Positions 52,885 through 63,084 of a stretch of 64,000 nt of DNA are shown piece by piece. Below the pieces are notes generated by a model that had not been told where the DNA came from, did no database searches, and saw only the letters and a list, made by a program, of their open reading frames with translations. Made by a program: the position numbers and the translations under genes. The stretch covers positions 62,001 to 126,000 of the forward strand of contig DUNO01000050.1 of NCBI GenBank assembly GCA_012839295.1. The letters run 5' to 3'. The DNA is from Clostridiales bacterium (GTDB taxonomy: Bacteria; Bacillota; Clostridia; Lachnospirales; Lachnospiraceae). The stretch's first letter is position 1; each line of letters begins with the position of its first letter.

Positions 52885-53304
52885 ATGATTTGAGGAGGTA
52901 TTGTGTTTGCAAGAATAATTTAGAAAATATCCTCTTTTTGCGTTATGGAGAAAGTATTCCTTTTTCATATGAAAGATCACTCCAATCTCATCCTAAATAA
53001 TAAAGTATTTGTGCATATTCCATGATATGTATCAGGCAGTAATATGCTGTCTTTACAATATGATTTTTATGCAATGGGAAAAATACGTTTTTTTATGCAT
53101 AGTGCATATTTTCCGCACAAATGCTAATTACTTTTTGAATTAGAAGACTCCTTTTGCAACAAAGTTATATTGCAGGCATATAAGGCGGATGTTAGTATCG
53201 GATTAAGTTATATGGTGTGTGCTGACACACGGTCAAATGACGAACCCAATATAACCTATATACTATATAACTAATAACTAGAAATGTTGTTGGAGGAAAA
53301 CCAG
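52885..53304. other. Gap before the GH99-like gene
   Basis: About 420 bp, AT-rich, without a convincing gene. Around 53214-53232 is the hairpin TGTGTG-CTGA-CACAC, flanked at a distance by ATATGG and CCAATAT. TATGCATAGTGCATA near 53092 is near-palindromic. One of these may be a regulator site for the second carbohydrate locus. Confidence 0.35.
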
Positions 53305-54429
53305 ATGAAACAAAAATATGATGTGGCAGCTTATGTATGGCCAGCCTACACGGGCACGGAACCACGCGCATACCAATTTTGGCCCGAGAAGTCAGGTGAA
53401 TGGCAAACAGTTAATAAGGCGAAAAGAAAATTTAATGGGGATACCTGGCCACGGAAACCACTGTGGGGCTATGTTGATGAGGCCGATCCCTATATAATGC
53501 AAATGCAAATTGATGCGGCAGCGGATCATGGTGTCAATGTATTTATATATGATTGGTATTGGTATGATCGGAGGCCTTTTTTAGAACAATGCTTGGATAA
53601 TGGTTTCCTAAAGGCTCAAAATAACGACCGCATGAAATTTTATCTTATGTGGGCTAATCATGATGCCAATGACACGTGGGATATCCGTTTATCGGGTGCA
53701 GGTACTGTAATTTGGGATGGTAAGGTAGACCTATCAGAATTTGAACGGATATGCGACCGCTTGATTAATAAATACTTCCATTTGCCTAATTACTATAAAA
53801 TAAACGGACAGCCGGTATTCATGATTTATGATCTCTCTAATCTTATAAATGGGCTTGGTGGATTGGAAAATACAAAAAGAGCATTGGACTGGTTTCGTGA
53901 GAAGGTAGTAGCTTCCGGGTTTCCAGGCTTACACCTGCAGTCTGCTTTATGGGGCGAAAATGCTTTGAATATCAGTGGTGTGGACAGTAGCAGAGGCTTT
54001 TCCCAAAAAAACGCTGTTTTCGAATTGGGGTTTGATAGTGCCAGCCATTATCAATATGTACATTTCACAAATATTAGCCGGGACTATACCGAATTGATGC
54101 CGGATGTAGTTAAAGAATGGCAGCGTATTCAGACGGACTACCATATCCCTTATTTTCCTCATGTTACCCTGGGATGGGATAACAATCCCCGTTTCAAGGA
54201 AACACTTTTAGATGTTATGACCGGCAACACACCGTCAGAAATAAAGAAAGCATTGCAGCTGGCAAAGGATTATGTAGATGCACATCCGAATCAAGCACCT
54301 TTAATTACTGTTAATAGCTGGAATGAGTGGACAGAAAGCAGCTATTTGCAGCCCGATTCATTGTATGGTTACGGTTACTTAGAAGCTGTACGTGATGTGT
54401 TTTTAGAGTTGGCTGGAAAAGAGGCTTGA
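53305..54429 (+). CDS. GH99-like / WbsX-type protein
   Basis: A 374-residue cytosolic protein (no signal peptide) of the WbsX / glycoside hydrolase family 99-like group. It begins DVAAYVWPAYTGTEPRAYQFWPE and has the hallmark VNVFIYDWYWYDRRPFLEQCLDNG, followed by FYLMWANHD, YYKINGQPVFMIYD and ITVNSWNEWTESSYLQPD. GH99 enzymes act on alpha-mannose linkages; the exact activity of WbsX-like members is mostly unknown. Start ATG 53305 after GGAGG. It is 4 bp from the alpha-galactosidase gene, so the two are coupled. Confidence 0.85.
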   Translation: MKQKYDVAAYVWPAYTGTEPRAYQFWPEKSGEWQTVNKAKRKFNGDTWPRKPLWGYVDEADPYIMQMQIDAAADHGVNVFIYDWYWYDRRPFLEQCLDNGFLKAQNNDRMKFYLMWANHDANDTWDIRLSGAGTVIWDGKVDLSEFERICDRLINKYFHLPNYYKINGQPVFMIYDLSNLINGLGGLENTKRALDWFREKVVASGFPGLHLQSALWGENALNISGVDSSRGFSQKNAVFELGFDSASHYQYVHFTNISRDYTELMPDVVKEWQRIQTDYHIPYFPHVTLGWDNNPRFKETLLDVMTGNTPSEIKKALQLAKDYVDAHPNQAPLITVNSWNEWTESSYLQPDSLYGYGYLEAVRDVFLELAGKEA

Positions 54430-54433
54430 TAAA

Positions 54434-56584
54434 ATGGAGAAAAAAATTTTTGATATTAATGGGCTTAAATTAATTTTCGTCCAAAAAGATGATAATCTAC
54501 TGTTTTCCGGTATTGACACAGTTGATGCACCATTATTGTATGAAGACCTGCTGGTGCCTCCCTTTATGCTTGGTGTACAGGGGAAGTTTTATGGCGGGAA
54601 CCGTGTTGGAACATTGTCATACAGCCAGCTTTCGTTAGGCAGCAGGTTAAAACATATGGAAGAAAACGAAGAGTCATTAACGCTTATATATGCCTGTACA
54701 GGAGAGCCGCTGGAAGTGACTGTTAAATTTGAAAAAACAAAAACAGCTTCCGCGGTAAGAGTCAGGACATCGGTTAAAAATACTGGAAATAGGCCGATTA
54801 GTATATCCGCGCTGTCCAGTGTCTTCATTCAGGGCATTGCACAGGATGAATTTTTATGGAATATTAATCAAGATAGACTTGCAATACATTATTGCAAGAA
54901 TTCAGGCTTTGGCGAGGGACAATGGCGCACAGCGGGACTCTCTGAGGCTGGCATATATTATGTCGGCACACATTTGAACCCAGCCAACTTTCATCTGCAA
55001 AATACCGGAAGTCAAAGCACCAGTCAGTATTTTCCGGTTGTTTTGGTAGAAGATAAGCAAAAAAACAGAATATATTTTGCGGAAATGGAAACCTCTTCAA
55101 GTTGGCATATAGAAACAGGTTTCCGAAATGCAGCAGAAAAAGATAAGGGAAGCTTTTTTATGTTACTTGACGCCGCACGAGAGCGTAATAGTTTATTTTA
55201 TGTAACTCTTTCTGACGGAGAAAGCTATAACGCCGAGCCGGCTGTGATTGGATGCTGTCCGGGAGGCTTTGATCAGGCCGTAAAGCAATTAACTTTATAT
55301 CGCCGTGAAAAAGTAATGCCTGCCCCTGCCTGGTACGGAGAATGCCCGGTGGTATATAACGATTACATGAACACCTTATGGGGAAACCCGACATTTGATC
55401 AATTAATTCCGCTGATAGACGCGGCTGTAAGAGCAGGAGCACAGGTCTTTTGCATAGATTCGGGGTGGTATGATAAAAGAGGCGAGGTATGGGGAGAAAA
55501 TCTTGGCGATTGGCTGCCCTCCACAGACCGTTATGGCAATGAGGATTTGCAGTTTGTGCTGGATTACATAAAAAGCAAGGGATTAATCCCTGGTTTATGG
55601 CTGGAAATGGAGGTTGCCAATTTTCGCTCACAGGTTGCTAAAAACGATGACAGCTGGTTTATTTGCAGAAACGGTATACGTGTAGCTGATGGCGGACGTT
55701 ATTTCCTGGACTTCCAAAACTCTGATGTCTGTGACTATATGTTTTCGGTAATTGACCGGCTTATGGCCATGGGAATTGGGTATATCAAGAATGATTATAA
55801 CTCCTGTATATCTTCGGGTGATGATAAATACGGCTCGCCTGCATATAATATGCAGTTACATTTAAGGTGTTTTTATGCTTTTATTGATGCGGTCAGAGAG
55901 AAGTATCCAGACCTTATCATCGAAAATTGTGGCGGAGGCGCCCAACGTGGGGATAATGGAGCATTATCACATTTCCATTTACAAAGTGTATCAGACCAGG
56001 AAATTTATCACTTGATGCCTTCCATTGTTTTGGGCAGCCTTGCAACAGTTTTGCCCGAACGACTGGGTATCTGGAGCTATCCTTATCCTCTGCGCTTTAA
56101 ATACAGGAATAATACTGAGCATCTTGCCAGTCCCGAATATATCAACTCAATGGCGAATGGCGAGGAAACAATTTTTAACATGATTACCGGTATGGCGGGG
56201 AATCTTTATTTATCAGGCTATTTATCATACGCTGATGAAAAGAATATGGCGCTGATAAACGAAGCGGTCACTTTGTATAAGACCATGCGTTCTTTTATCA
56301 AAGCAAGTTTTCCCGTATATCCATGCGGCTTGAATCCGATAGATAAGGATAACTCTTTTGCAGTGCTTATACTTGAAAACGATAAAAAATCGGAAGGTTA
56401 TTTATATGTATGGAGAAGAGGGTGCGAGCGCGACACCATTGAAATTCCTTTCCATGGCTATACCTCAGCCAGTAGGATTTATCCTTCTGCTGATGAATAT
56501 TCCTGCGGAATAAATATGGAACCGGGATTATTAAAGATTACGCTGCAAGAAAAATATAGTGCAAGGCTTATCAAGCTGAATTAG
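54434..56584 (+). CDS. Alpha-galactosidase, GH36 family
   Basis: A 716-residue GH36 enzyme without signal peptide. An N-terminal beta-sandwich (~1-295) is followed by the barrel, with VFCIDSGWYDKRG, GLWLEMEV, nucleophile D454 in GYIKNDYNS, and the acid/base D507 in ENCGGGAQRGDNG. It releases terminal alpha-galactose, or possibly alpha-N-acetylgalactosamine, in the cytosol from imported oligosaccharides. Second gene of the second carbohydrate locus; the LplB-type permease follows 105 bp on. Confidence 0.9.
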   Translation: MEKKIFDINGLKLIFVQKDDNLLFSGIDTVDAPLLYEDLLVPPFMLGVQGKFYGGNRVGTLSYSQLSLGSRLKHMEENEESLTLIYACTGEPLEVTVKFEKTKTASAVRVRTSVKNTGNRPISISALSSVFIQGIAQDEFLWNINQDRLAIHYCKNSGFGEGQWRTAGLSEAGIYYVGTHLNPANFHLQNTGSQSTSQYFPVVLVEDKQKNRIYFAEMETSSSWHIETGFRNAAEKDKGSFFMLLDAARERNSLFYVTLSDGESYNAEPAVIGCCPGGFDQAVKQLTLYRREKVMPAPAWYGECPVVYNDYMNTLWGNPTFDQLIPLIDAAVRAGAQVFCIDSGWYDKRGEVWGENLGDWLPSTDRYGNEDLQFVLDYIKSKGLIPGLWLEMEVANFRSQVAKNDDSWFICRNGIRVADGGRYFLDFQNSDVCDYMFSVIDRLMAMGIGYIKNDYNSCISSGDDKYGSPAYNMQLHLRCFYAFIDAVREKYPDLIIENCGGGAQRGDNGALSHFHLQSVSDQEIYHLMPSIVLGSLATVLPERLGIWSYPYPLRFKYRNNTEHLASPEYINSMANGEETIFNMITGMAGNLYLSGYLSYADEKNMALINEAVTLYKTMRSFIKASFPVYPCGLNPIDKDNSFAVLILENDKKSEGYLYVWRRGCERDTIEIPFHGYTSASRIYPSADEYSCGINMEPGLLKITLQEKYSARLIKLN

Positions 56585-56689
56585 AGGTCGATTTATTGAA
56601 TAAAGCGTGCTTATTATGTTTGTACCCAAATAGATAATTCCGGAAACTGAGATCGGATTATAAATTAAGATAGGAGTGGATGATACAAT

Positions 56690-57658
56690 ATGGAAAAAAA
56701 GAAAAATATGGGGGTGCAAGCCCTTGAGCACTGTAACGCAGGAAAATACCAGCTGAACAGTTTTATGAAATATTTTAAGAGATATCATCCGTTGTATGTG
56801 CTTTTACTACCGGCATTGATTTATATTATTATTTTTGCATATGTACCCATGTATGGTATCCAAATAGCGTTTAAGGATTATCGTGCGAGTTTTGGTATTT
56901 GGGGGAGCGAATGGGTTGGCCTGACCCATTTTGTTACCTTTCTGAAATCACCTAATTTTGTGCAGCTAATCCGGAACACACTTGCATTAAGCATCTATTC
57001 CCTTATTGCAGGTTTTCCGGTTCCCATCATATTGGCTTTCATGATAAATGAAATCCAATCACCCAAGTTTAAGAAAACGGTTCAGATGATAACCTATACG
57101 CCGCATTTCATTTCCACAGTGGCAATCGTGGGGCTCATTGGTCTTTTTTTGAAGCGTGAAACAGGATTGTTAAATATCCTATTTACAAATCTCGGAATGC
57201 AAGGAAAGGATTTCATGGCAGATCCAGGTTCCTTCAGAACTATTTATGTGCTTTCAGGCATATGGCAAAATGCGGGTTGGGGGACTGTTATATATATATC
57301 CGCGCTTTGCGGGGTAGATCCGGAAATTATTGATGCTGCTAAAGTCGACGGAGCAAGCCGTCTGCAAAAAATCTTTTATATTGATTTTCCGACCATAAAG
57401 CCAACGATAATCACTTTATTGATTTTGAATGTTGGTTCACTGATGAGCGTAGGCTTTGAAAAAGTATTACTTATGCAGAACTCGCTAAATATGGAAACCG
57501 CTGATGTTATATCGACCTATACATACCGTCTGGGTATTTTGGGAGGACAATTCAGCTATACGACGGCTATTGGACTTTTTAACTCGGTTATTAATGCCAT
57601 ATTACTATTAACTTTCAACGGTATTGTGAAAAAAGTGGATGGTAACTCCCTATGGTAA
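56690..57658 (+). CDS. ABC transporter permease, LplB type
   Basis: A 322-residue permease of the LplB/YtcP-associated group, which imports complex oligosaccharides. Typical are the start HPLYVLLLPALIYIIIFAYVPMYGIQIAFKDY and the EAA loop EIIDAAKVDGASRLQKIFYIDFPTIKPT. Six membrane segments. The ribosome site (AGGAG) is ~14 bp from ATG 56690, so the start is slightly uncertain. Confidence 0.92.
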   Translation: MEKKKNMGVQALEHCNAGKYQLNSFMKYFKRYHPLYVLLLPALIYIIIFAYVPMYGIQIAFKDYRASFGIWGSEWVGLTHFVTFLKSPNFVQLIRNTLALSIYSLIAGFPVPIILAFMINEIQSPKFKKTVQMITYTPHFISTVAIVGLIGLFLKRETGLLNILFTNLGMQGKDFMADPGSFRTIYVLSGIWQNAGWGTVIYISALCGVDPEIIDAAKVDGASRLQKIFYIDFPTIKPTIITLLILNVGSLMSVGFEKVLLMQNSLNMETADVISTYTYRLGILGGQFSYTTAIGLFNSVINAILLLTFNGIVKKVDGNSLW

Positions 57659-57697
57659 AATACCTGAATATTTTAGAAGAAAGATTGGTGCAAATAA

Positions 57698-58594
57698 ATG
57701 TCAGCAAGAATAACGAATAAGATATTTTCAGCAATCAACGGCTGCCTGTTGCTCTTGATTTTAATCATTATAGTTTATCCGCTTTACTATACTGTCATAG
57801 CTTCTTTTAGCGATCCCGAACTGGTTGTATCCGGTAAAGTTTTATTAACCATCAAAAAATTTACACTAGATGCGTACCGGAATATTGTTTCAAACAATAG
57901 CATTATCATTGGATACCGCAACTCAATTTTATATACGGTAATTGGAACGTTATATGATCTTTGCCTAACTATTCCTGCCGCCTATGCCTTGTCCAGGAAA
58001 GAACTAAAAGGCCGCAATTTTTTTATGGGGATATTTGTATTTACAATGTATTTTAGTGGTGGGATGATTCCACAATATATGTTAATCGACCGATTAAATT
58101 TAATAGATACTTTCTGGGTCATGATTATACCTTCCGGCCTTAGCGTATTTAACCTGATTGTCGCACGCACATATTTTAACAGTAATTTTTCGCAAGAGCT
58201 GAATGATGCGGCTAAAATCGATGGTTGTGGTGAATTTGGAGTGTTTTTCAGGATAGTATTACCGGTATCTGGTGCGATCATAGCTGTTATGAGCTTATAT
58301 TATGCGGTTGGACATTGGAACTCATTCTTTCCAGCTTTGCTATATATTAATGACAGTAAATTGTATCCATTACAGCTGGTTTTACGAAATATACTGGTTT
58401 TAAACCAAACAATGCTGATGGATATTGAGTCACTTACGACAGACCAGGTATCACTTGCAGTAAGACTTTCGTATTTAGCTGAAACAATGAAATATTCATT
58501 GGTTTTCATTGCCAGCGTACCTATGTTGATTGCTTATCCTTTCGTACAGAAGTATTTTGTAAAGGGTGTAATGGTCGGAGCAGTAAAAGGATAA
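57698..58594 (+). CDS. ABC transporter permease, YtcP/LplC type
   Basis: A 298-residue partner permease: six membrane segments and the EAA loop ELNDAAKIDGCGEFGVFFRIVLPVSGA, ending KYFVKGVMVGAVKG, the standard C-terminus of this group. 39 bp after the LplB-type gene. The ribosome site is weak (GGTG). Confidence 0.92.
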   Translation: MSARITNKIFSAINGCLLLLILIIIVYPLYYTVIASFSDPELVVSGKVLLTIKKFTLDAYRNIVSNNSIIIGYRNSILYTVIGTLYDLCLTIPAAYALSRKELKGRNFFMGIFVFTMYFSGGMIPQYMLIDRLNLIDTFWVMIIPSGLSVFNLIVARTYFNSNFSQELNDAAKIDGCGEFGVFFRIVLPVSGAIIAVMSLYYAVGHWNSFFPALLYINDSKLYPLQLVLRNILVLNQTMLMDIESLTTDQVSLAVRLSYLAETMKYSLVFIASVPMLIAYPFVQKYFVKGVMVGAVKG

Positions 58595-58927
58595 GCGCGT
58601 CCTGGCTTTCTATGGGACCAATTTCACGTGATACCATCAAATATAACTTTTCAGAATCACAATAATTGTGGACTGACCTGAAATTTAGCAACTGATTATC
58701 ATGCAGGAAAATCTGCATGATGGTAGCAGTCAAAGAAAGATTTAATCCCGGGAGTCTTTGGAAGGTACAAACAGATCAGGGGTAAATTTCAGGAAGTCGG
58801 GTGCAAGGATATCCGGATAAGTGGGATATCCGCCGGAACCAGGCTGAAGATTCTGAAAAATTATATATAGAGTGTAAAAAAGCAATTATCAAACGCTTTA
58901 AGAGCCAAAATAAAAGGAGGAAATTTT
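58595..58927 (+). other. Gap between permease and binding-protein genes with a hairpin
   Basis: ATCATGCAG-gaaaat-CTGCATGAT (58698-58721) is a perfect stem, and GGATATCCGGATAAGTGGGATATCC near 58807 is a second possible one. No T-run follows. No gene is recognised. The region ends in the AGGAGG site of the binding-protein gene. Confidence 0.5.
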
Positions 58928-60643
58928 ATGTCAAAAACAAAAAAAGGGTCAAGGGTAACTGCACTTGTATTAAGCCTTGCTATGCTGTCGACGTTTGCCA
59001 TCGGCTGTGATAAAACCGATAACCAGGCACAGTCATCCGGCGGCACAACATCCCAAAGCACATCTTCGCAGGACGCTAGCCAAACAGAAAGCACACTTAA
59101 TCCCAACATCAATCTGGATAGCACTTTTCCGGTAGTAAAGGATCCGGTTGAGGTTGAAATTGCTGTAATTGCGGCTTTGCCGAATACTGACCAGAACCGC
59201 ATGTGGTTTTGGAAATGGGCTGAAAAGAAAACAAATGTGACGGTTGAGCCTGTGCAGATTGAATCCTCTGCCTGGGAGGAAAGAAAACAATTAATGTTTG
59301 CAACGGACCAGTTACCTGACGCTTTCTTGCATTGTACTTTTACCAATGCTGAATTACTGAGTTTTGGCCAGATTGAGGGCAGCTTAATTGCACTCAATGA
59401 CTATCTGGATTATGCTCCGAATTTTAAAGCAGCACTTGAAGCTGATCCCTTGCTGAAAGCCAATGTTACAGCTCCTGACGGAAATATTTATAGTGTTCCT
59501 ACCGTTATGCAGGTCAGCAATACCAAGCCATATCGCTTTTTTGTAAATGCTGACTGGCTGGAGAAAGCCGGTATGGACATGCCAAAGAATCTTGATGAAT
59601 TTTACAAGGTGTTAAAGTACTTCAAGGAAAATGATATGAACGGTAACGGCGACCCCAATGACGAAATCCCTTGGAGCGGCTCATGGGAAGAGGGTTATTA
59701 CGAACGCGCATTAATTATTAACGCGATGGGCTTTTCCACTACTAACTCCAATTCGGTTATTGACCCTGAAACCGATACCGCAGTGTATTTCCCGCTGCAT
59801 CCTAAATACCGTGATTATTTGAAATATATGAATAAACTTTGGGAAGAAGGACTACTTGATCCGGATATATTTACCCAGACGCAGGTGCAGTATCAGGCAA
59901 AAGCAGCATCCAACCTGATTGGTGCGGCTGCTGATAGTGCGAGCTATATAATCTACCCTGAAGATTATACAGCCTTCGAGCCAATCTGGGCTTTGAGCGA
60001 AACAGAAGGCGGAACTCCCACTTGGCCACAGGATGCTGTGTCAAGCAATGGCTCCTTTGTTATAACAAAGAATGCAAAGAACCCAGATGTTTTAATGAAA
60101 TGGGTAGATATGTTCTTTACTGCAGAAGGAGCAATCCGCTTTTGGAATGGCCCGGAAAAGGATAGTGAAGATGATATTGGCTCAGTAGGTGCTATGTATA
60201 ATGAAAACGGTCAGCGTTATCATGATTTACCGCAGGACATCAACAATGAATGGGAATATAATTGTAAGGTTCTGTCTCCGATAAACGGACGGGCAGTTGG
60301 TTATTACTCTAATGATGCCTTTTGGACGGAGCTGGGATTGTCCATACCTCCGGCAGCAGAAAATGACGCATTTTGGCAGGATCTCTATCTGGAACGCAAT
60401 ACCCCTTATGCAAAGCCTATGTACCCTAATGTATTTTACTCAGAGGATGAACAGCGTACAATTAATGAAATTTCAATGCCCCTTGAAGATTATGTAAAAA
60501 ATATGGAAGCAAAATTTATTATAGGTGCTGAATCCATTGACAGTGGCTATGATAAATTTATCCAACAGATAAAGGTATTACGCGCAGAAGAATACCAGGA
60601 TATTCTTATTAGTGCGTATGAGACCTATAAATCAAATAAATAG
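58928..60643 (+). CDS. Extracellular oligosaccharide-binding lipoprotein (LplA/YtcQ type)
   Basis: A 571-residue solute-binding lipoprotein. The signal peptide ends in a lipobox-like AIGC (C ~27), followed by a Gln/Ser/Thr-rich linker. The mature part has the LplA-type features FWKWAEKKTNVTVEPVQIESSAW, GNIYSVPTVMQ, NADWLEKAGMDMPKNLDEFYKVLKYFKENDMNGNGDPNDEIPW (the last part is a calcium-binding loop), and TPYAKPMYPNVFYSEDE. Its size matches partners of LplB permeases. Followed by a terminator. Confidence 0.93.
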   Translation: MSKTKKGSRVTALVLSLAMLSTFAIGCDKTDNQAQSSGGTTSQSTSSQDASQTESTLNPNINLDSTFPVVKDPVEVEIAVIAALPNTDQNRMWFWKWAEKKTNVTVEPVQIESSAWEERKQLMFATDQLPDAFLHCTFTNAELLSFGQIEGSLIALNDYLDYAPNFKAALEADPLLKANVTAPDGNIYSVPTVMQVSNTKPYRFFVNADWLEKAGMDMPKNLDEFYKVLKYFKENDMNGNGDPNDEIPWSGSWEEGYYERALIINAMGFSTTNSNSVIDPETDTAVYFPLHPKYRDYLKYMNKLWEEGLLDPDIFTQTQVQYQAKAASNLIGAAADSASYIIYPEDYTAFEPIWALSETEGGTPTWPQDAVSSNGSFVITKNAKNPDVLMKWVDMFFTAEGAIRFWNGPEKDSEDDIGSVGAMYNENGQRYHDLPQDINNEWEYNCKVLSPINGRAVGYYSNDAFWTELGLSIPPAAENDAFWQDLYLERNTPYAKPMYPNVFYSEDEQRTINEISMPLEDYVKNMEAKFIIGAESIDSGYDKFIQQIKVLRAEEYQDILISAYETYKSNK

Positions 60644-60662
60644 TTGAACAACAAATATCGTG

Positions 60663-60700
60663 AAAGGTTTCCTGCCTTCCCGGCCGGAAACCTTTTGCTG
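60663..60700 (+). terminator. Terminator of the binding-protein gene
   Basis: AAAGGTTTCC (60663-60672) pairs with GGAAACCTTT (60686-60695), followed by TGCTGC. Confidence 0.8.
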
Positions 60701-60742
60701 CTAATTACATATTTGCTTAAGAGAAAACTGATGGGGTAAGTA

Positions 60743-60771
60743 TTGATTTAAAATGCTCATTTTAAGATAAT
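60743..60771 (+). promoter_or_regulatory. Promoter of the membrane AraC regulator
   Basis: -35 TTGATT (60743-60748), 17-bp spacer, -10 GATAAT (60766-60771), 54 bp before the gene. The spacer holds AAAATGCTCATTTT. Confidence 0.55.
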
Positions 60772-60825
60772 AAATATAGCTTTGGCTGATATAAGTGGCA
60801 CGAGAGTGAGAAAAGGAGAAAAACG

Positions 60826-63057
60826 ATGAAACTCAGTAATTTTGTGAGGCAGAATTCTTATCTTATACGTATAATCATAATTGCTGTTTTAATTCTATTT
60901 ATCCCTGTTTCTTTGTTTATGATTGTTACGAGCAACCGTATGTTTCAAAGTTTTAATGATAAATTAGTTTCTGTATACCAGAGTGATGCCTTAAATGCTG
61001 CTGAACGTTTTGACAGTTTTATCGATACTATGGATGTAACTGCAATAAAAATGTATTTGGATAGAAGTCTCGAGCAAAACCAAGTTAGTGCCCATGCCTT
61101 TAATGAAATAACCGCAATTAATACATTAAGATCATTTACAAATGTCGTTCCGTTTGTTGAATCCTGTGCTATATATTATCCGGACAGTGAGGTTATTTAC
61201 TCCAGCAAAGGCAAATTTTCGCTATACCTTTATGGAATATCCGAACTGGGATTTCAAGCGTCCGAGAATTTTGTATCCTTGCTGGAACAAAAATCAAAAC
61301 CATTCTGGGCCTCCACCTTTGAAGAGAATATGGATGGCAAAATGATATATTTTGTACCCATACAGGCAAAAATGTCCACAACAGAAAGCCCTGTGGTGAT
61401 GTTTATTCTTACCAGAGACAGTCTTATAAACGCAATGCAGTTTCAGCTAAAATGGCAAATGTCAATTTCGGCAATTTTGGACAGTAATAATCAACAATTA
61501 TATATAGATACATTCCAACCTGCTGTTGATTTTTCCAAGCTGGTACCGACAGATGAGCGGAACGATATATACTATTTTTCAGACGATTACAAAAATGAAT
61601 ACATTATATACTTTGTTACTTCAGAAAAGCATAGTTTTAAAATGTTCCTTTTAGTACCTAAAGAGCAACTGCAACTGCAAATGAGGGATTTTGAGATATT
61701 ATTAAATACTCTTACTTACCTCATGTTAGCAATATGCTTTGTTGCGATAGTGGCTATGATATACTTTAATTATTTACCCATTAAGTCTATGAAGCGAACG
61801 GTTGGAAATATACAGAGTGCTGATTCGGATGATATTGAGCCGTCACAAACACATACTCCAGTAATGGGTGAATTTGAAGCGATGCTTTATGTCCTGCAGA
61901 AAAAAAACTTGTCAAATAAGAAACTGGCAGCAGAAGTTCGAAAATACAATAGTGAAATGGTGCAGCATGTAGGCAAAAATCTTTTGCTGGGAGGCTTTGT
62001 CACCGAAACAGAGAAAAAGGTTGTAATGGACTTATTATCCGGTAGTTTTTATTTTGCTGTTGTTATGCATACATGTATTTTATCCAATGAAATTGCGGAA
62101 TCAAGTTTATTAAGACAATTTGGTTCTGGACTAATCGTAGAAATGCCACATTTGCAGCATCTTGTTATTATATTGGATATTCCGAACGAGGCGTTCGCAG
62201 CGCAGCGTAAGAAAGTGGATGAATTATCAGCCATAATAAAAACTTTTGATGAGAATGCTAAAATAGGTGTGGGAGATATTTACGCAGATATTTCAGATAT
62301 AGATAAATCCTATCTTGATGCAACGATTGCGTACGAGTATCGTGCACGTAAATTGGTGGTTTATTACAAACAAATTATCGAGCAAAATGCTGATAAAAAT
62401 AGTCCGGTAGAGGAGCATATGGTAAGATTGCGGCAGGCAATTCATAATTCCGATCGCAAAGGCGCCTACGAAGAACTGGAACTTATACTTAAGATAATAT
62501 CCCTGGTTACAGCTGACCACAGCAGACGAAAGCAAGAATTCTTTGAACTGATAGGTGGCTATTATACCATATTCCACGAACTGGAATTAACTTTTCATGA
62601 AAGTGAAATAGCGGCATTGTTGAAAATGCGTAATATGATAGAAATTGAAGTGACTTTCAAGCGTCTTATTGATTATGCTTTGGATGAAAATGATTACAGA
62701 CGTGTGGAATCAGAAGAAAAACGAGCGGCTGCTATCGTAGAATACGTAGATAATAATTTTATGGATAGTAACTTGTCTATAAATGTGATTTCACAAAATT
62801 GGCAAATTGCCGAGTATACAATAAGCCGTATTTTCAAGAAAAAAACAGGTGTTAATTTCAGTTCATATATCATTAATAAACGGATTAATAAGGCGAAAGA
62901 ATTATTGATTGATACGGACTTGAGTATAAAACAAATTGGAGAGCGCATTGGTTTGGCCAATGATTCATATTTTATCAAGCTTTTTAAGCATTATGAAGGA
63001 GTCACACCGTCACAATATCGAAAAAATGCAGAGCAAGAAAACAAAACGAATTTGTAA
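60826..63057 (+). CDS. Membrane-bound AraC-family one-component regulator
   Basis: A 743-residue regulator. TM1 lies at ~14-34, an extracytoplasmic Cache-like sensor at ~35-290, TM2 at ~291-312, then a cytosolic linker and a C-terminal AraC domain (IVEYVDNNFMDSNLSINVISQNWQIAEYTISRIFKKKTGVNFSSYI... DLSIKQIGERIGLANDSYFIKLFKHYEGVTPSQYR). It has no kinase or receiver motifs, so the external signal is passed directly to DNA binding. Such proteins usually control adjacent LplABC-type sugar genes. GGAGAAAAACG site. Confidence 0.92.
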   Translation: MKLSNFVRQNSYLIRIIIIAVLILFIPVSLFMIVTSNRMFQSFNDKLVSVYQSDALNAAERFDSFIDTMDVTAIKMYLDRSLEQNQVSAHAFNEITAINTLRSFTNVVPFVESCAIYYPDSEVIYSSKGKFSLYLYGISELGFQASENFVSLLEQKSKPFWASTFEENMDGKMIYFVPIQAKMSTTESPVVMFILTRDSLINAMQFQLKWQMSISAILDSNNQQLYIDTFQPAVDFSKLVPTDERNDIYYFSDDYKNEYIIYFVTSEKHSFKMFLLVPKEQLQLQMRDFEILLNTLTYLMLAICFVAIVAMIYFNYLPIKSMKRTVGNIQSADSDDIEPSQTHTPVMGEFEAMLYVLQKKNLSNKKLAAEVRKYNSEMVQHVGKNLLLGGFVTETEKKVVMDLLSGSFYFAVVMHTCILSNEIAESSLLRQFGSGLIVEMPHLQHLVIILDIPNEAFAAQRKKVDELSAIIKTFDENAKIGVGDIYADISDIDKSYLDATIAYEYRARKLVVYYKQIIEQNADKNSPVEEHMVRLRQAIHNSDRKGAYEELELILKIISLVTADHSRRKQEFFELIGGYYTIFHELELTFHESEIAALLKMRNMIEIEVTFKRLIDYALDENDYRRVESEEKRAAAIVEYVDNNFMDSNLSINVISQNWQIAEYTISRIFKKKTGVNFSSYIINKRINKAKELLIDTDLSIKQIGERIGLANDSYFIKLFKHYEGVTPSQYRKNAEQENKTNL

Positions 63058-63084
63058 AAGCTGGTAAAAGGAAGGATCTAAAAA

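Noticed and set aside
52800-53000. Open frame of 66 codons at the nested hairpin
   Set aside because: It runs through both arms of the inverted repeat and has no ribosome site or protein-like pattern.
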